Part shown: positions 6,044-8,252 of the stretch, piece by piece
Layout of the letters: every line of letters starts with the position of its first letter
Numbering within the stretch: the first letter of the stretch is position 1
Assembly (NCBI GenBank): GCA_035457725.1
Contig: DATIBC010000038.1
Location: 1 to 8,252, forward strand
Source of the DNA: DATFES01 sp035457725
GTDB taxonomy: Bacteria > Pseudomonadota > Alphaproteobacteria > CACIAM-22H2
DNA: 8,252 nt
Direction: 5' to 3'
The notes under the pieces: model-generated
The model's database searches: none
Told to the model about the DNA's origin: nothing
The model's input: only the letters and a program-made list of their open reading frames with translations
Position numbers and translations under genes: made by a program

Positions 6044-6913
6044 ATGAGCCAGCGCGTGCGCAAGGCGATCTTTCCGGTCGGCGGTCTGGGCACGCGGTTC
6101 CTGCCGGCGACCAAGGCGATGCCCAAGGAAATGCTTCCGGTGGTCGACAAACCGCTGATCCAATACGCGGTCGAAGAGGCGCAGGCTGCCGGGATCGAGG
6201 AGTTCATCTTCGTCACCGGGCGCGGCAAGACGGCGATCGAGGATCATTTCGACGTCTCGTTCGAGCTCGAACAGACGCTCGAGGGTCGTGGAAAAAAGAG
6301 TGAGCTTTCGGCGCTGCGCGCCTGGGTTCCCAAGCCCGGCCGCGTCGCCTATACCCGCCAGCAAGAGCCACTTGGACTGGGGCACGCGGTGTGGTGCGCG
6401 CGGGGGCTGGTCGGCAACGAGCCTTTCGCCGTCTTGCTCGCCGACGACCTGATTCTCGCCGAGACGCCTTGCCTCCGGCAGATGGTCGACGCGCATGCGG
6501 CGGTCCAAGGCAACATGGTCGCGGTGATGGACGTAGCGAGAGAACAGACCGTCCGGTACGGAATCTTGAAGGCCGGTCGGGAAACGGATCGTTTGGTGCG
6601 CGTCGAGGGACTGGTCGAAAAGCCGAAGGCCGACCAGGCGCCGTCGACGTTGGCGGTCATCGGCCGCTACATTCTCGAGCCCGAGGTCTTCTCCTACCTC
6701 GACCGACAGACGCGCGGCGCCGGGGGCGAAATTCAGCTCACCGACGCCATGGTGCCGCTCATCGGCGAACGCCCGTTTCATGGATTTCGATTCGCCGGCC
6801 GTCGCTTCGACTGCGGCGACAAGCTCGGGTTTTTCGAGGCGAATTTGGCCTATGCCTTGGCGCGCCCGGATCTTGGCCCCGAAGCAAAGCTTATCTTGCG
6901 GAAATACCTCTGA
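6044..6913 (+). CDS. galU: UTP--glucose-1-phosphate uridylyltransferase
   Basis: The enzyme makes UDP-glucose and pyrophosphate from UTP and glucose-1-phosphate in the cytoplasm, supplying polysaccharide, LPS and glycolipid synthesis. The protein is 289 residues, normal for bacterial GalU. The nucleotidyltransferase signature GGLGTRFLPATKAMPKEMLP is at 13-32. Other GalU stretches are QEPLGLGHAVWCA, LLADD, VRYGIL, LVEKP, AVIGRYIL, GGEIQLTDAM and FDCGDKLGFF. ATG 6044 has GGGAG (6032-6036) seven bases upstream. An in-frame ATG at 6029 would add five residues but lacks a ribosome site. The reading frame is open back to a TTG at 5924, which would overlap the previous gene and add residues foreign to the family. 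The next gene, ugd, uses the product UDP-glucose. Confidence 0.96.
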   Translation: MSQRVRKAIFPVGGLGTRFLPATKAMPKEMLPVVDKPLIQYAVEEAQAAGIEEFIFVTGRGKTAIEDHFDVSFELEQTLEGRGKKSELSALRAWVPKPGRVAYTRQQEPLGLGHAVWCARGLVGNEPFAVLLADDLILAETPCLRQMVDAHAAVQGNMVAVMDVAREQTVRYGILKAGRETDRLVRVEGLVEKPKADQAPSTLAVIGRYILEPEVFSYLDRQTRGAGGEIQLTDAMVPLIGERPFHGFRFAGRRFDCGDKLGFFEANLAYALARPDLGPEAKLILRKYL

Positions 6914-7002
6914 CGTTCCCTCGCTATCGTCGATTTGTCACCAACGGCCAGGGGCCGCTTCTGCCGCCCAGGGCGAAAGATTGACCGGAAGGGCGTGAAG
7001 AA

Positions 7003-8252
7003 ATGCGGATCGCGATGATCGGAACCGGATATGTCGGGCTGGTGTCGGGCGCCTGTTTCTCGGAGTTCGGCGTCGACGTGACATGCGTCGACAAGGATGC
7101 GGCGAAAATCCAAGCGCTGAGGAACGGCCGCATTCCGATTTTCGAGCCGGGCTTGGAGCAGCTCGTCTCGAACAATGTCAAGGCGGGACGCCTGTCGTTC
7201 ACCCCCGACCTGGCGGGCGCGGTGCCCGGCGCCGACGCCGTTTTCATCGCCGTCGGCACACCGTCGCGGCGCGGCGACGGACATGCCGATCTCAGCTATG
7301 TCTACGCCGCGGCGGAGGAAATCGCCACCTGCCTCGACGGCTACGCGGTCATCGTCACCAAATCGACGGTTCCGGTCGGCACCGGCCATGAGGTCGCGCG
7401 TCGCATCCGCGCCAAGCGCCCGAACGCCGAGTTCGACGTCGTCTCCAATCCCGAGTTTTTGCGCGAGGGCGCCGCGATCAACGATTTCATGCGACCGGAT
7501 CGGGTCGTGATCGGCGCCGACAGCGAGCGGGCCCGCGAGGTGATGCGCACGCTTTACCGCCCGTTATACCTGATCGAAACACCGATCGTGTTCACGTCGG
7601 TCGAGACCTCGGAATTGATCAAATACGCCGCCAACGCATTTCTGGCGATGAAGATAACCTTCATCAACGAGATCGCCGATCTGTGCGAGAAGGTTGGCGC
7701 CGATGTGCACGACGTGGCGCGCGGCATCGGTCTCGACGGGCGCATCGGCCGCAAGTTTCTCCACCCGGGGCCGGGTTACGGCGGGTCGTGCTTTCCCAAG
7801 GATGCGCTTGCCCTGGTCAGCACGGCGCGCCAATACGGTGCGCCGGTGCGGCTGATCGAAACCACGATCGACATCAATGCCCAGCGCAAGAAGCGGATGG
7901 CCGACAAGATCATCGAGGCATGCGGAGGCGAGCTCAAGGGCAAGACGGTGGCGGTGCTTGGCCTGACTTTTAAGCCGAACACCGACGATATGCGCGACGC
8001 GGCGAGCCTCGACATTTTGCCGGCGCTGCAGCGCGCCGGAGCGGCGATTCGCGCCTACGACCCCGAGGGCATGGAGGAAGCGCGCCAGCTCCTGCCGGGC
8101 GTCACCATGTGCGACAGCGCCTACGCGGCGATGGAGGGCGCCGACGCGCTGGCCATACTCACGGAGTGGAACGAATTTCGCGCCGTCGACTTCGAGCGGG
8201 TCAAAGCGCTGCTCAAGACGCCGATCATCGTCGATTTGCGCAATGTCTACGA
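7003..8252 (+). CDS. ugd: UDP-glucose 6-dehydrogenase, 3' end off window
   Basis: The enzyme oxidises UDP-glucose twice with NAD+ to UDP-glucuronate, a precursor of acidic exopolysaccharide, capsule or LPS sugars. The window holds 416 codons; the usual length is about 430-450, so roughly 20 residues are cut off. The N-terminal NAD-binding motif is GTGYVG (7-12). It is followed by FEPGLE (47-52), VGTP (84-87), TKSTVPVGT (119-127) and NPEFLREG (149-156). The catalytic cysteine is Cys263 in GYGGSCFPKD. The C-terminal UDP-binding domain includes LGLTFKPNTDDMRDA. The start is supported by GGAAGGG (6987-6993), nine bases before the ATG. It follows galU by 89 bases on the same strand, and the two steps are consecutive in the pathway. 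The family call is firm; equivalent names include rkpK and tuaD. Confidence 0.95.
   Translation, partial: MRIAMIGTGYVGLVSGACFSEFGVDVTCVDKDAAKIQALRNGRIPIFEPGLEQLVSNNVKAGRLSFTPDLAGAVPGADAVFIAVGTPSRRGDGHADLSYVYAAAEEIATCLDGYAVIVTKSTVPVGTGHEVARRIRAKRPNAEFDVVSNPEFLREGAAINDFMRPDRVVIGADSERAREVMRTLYRPLYLIETPIVFTSVETSELIKYAANAFLAMKITFINEIADLCEKVGADVHDVARGIGLDGRIGRKFLHPGPGYGGSCFPKDALALVSTARQYGAPVRLIETTIDINAQRKKRMADKIIEACGGELKGKTVAVLGLTFKPNTDDMRDAASLDILPALQRAGAAIRAYDPEGMEEARQLLPGVTMCDSAYAAMEGADALAILTEWNEFRAVDFERVKALLKTPIIVDLRNVY

Noticed and set aside
5957..6781. 274-codon minus-strand ORF over galU
   Set aside because: Antisense shadow of galU.
6945..6957. CGGCC-AGG-GGCCG hairpin between galU and ugd
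   Set aside because: Five-bp stem with a 3-nt loop and no T-run; expected by chance at this GC content.

Overview
The window is GC-rich (by eye roughly 60-65%) and densely coding. It looks like an alphaproteobacterial chromosome, possibly Rhodospirillales-like. The main evidence is a clear MipZ, the division-site ATPase typical of Alphaproteobacteria. A membrane J-domain protein resembling mitochondrial Pam18/Tim14, and a palindromic repeat of a kind seen in this class, point the same way. No rRNA, tRNA, CRISPR array, transposase or attachment site was seen.

Layout. (1) Positions 1-2578 hold a divergent lipid-metabolism pair: an AMP-forming acyl-CoA synthetase on the minus strand, whose last few codons lie beyond the left edge, and a 2,4-dienoyl-CoA reductase-like SDR on the plus strand. 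The 100-bp gap between them contains a perfect 9-bp inverted repeat with a 9-nt centre, a good operator candidate. (2) Positions 2579-3536 look like an accessory patch. An AT-rich stretch leads into a 206-codon ORF with RTX calcium-binding nonapeptides. It starts inside what looks like an FG-GAP motif, so it is probably the surviving C-terminus of a much larger surface or secreted protein. A palindromic repeat able to fold in two exclusive ways follows. (3) Positions 3537-5927 hold mipZ, a VWA-domain protein and a membrane-anchored J-domain protein, all on the plus strand. The last two overlap by one base (TGATG). (4) Positions 5928-6043 contain a GC-rich hairpin. (5) Positions 6044-8252 hold galU and ugd, the latter cut by the right edge. 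Together they convert glucose-1-phosphate to UDP-glucose and then UDP-glucuronate for surface polysaccharide.

Most of the window is ordinary housekeeping. The items most worth a second look are the VWA/J-protein couplet beside mipZ, the truncated FG-GAP/RTX remnant with its AT-rich junction, the divergent operator-like palindrome, and the two genes (RTX remnant, mipZ) whose best promoter candidates would give leaderless messages. I did not find a convincing, wholly undescribed system.
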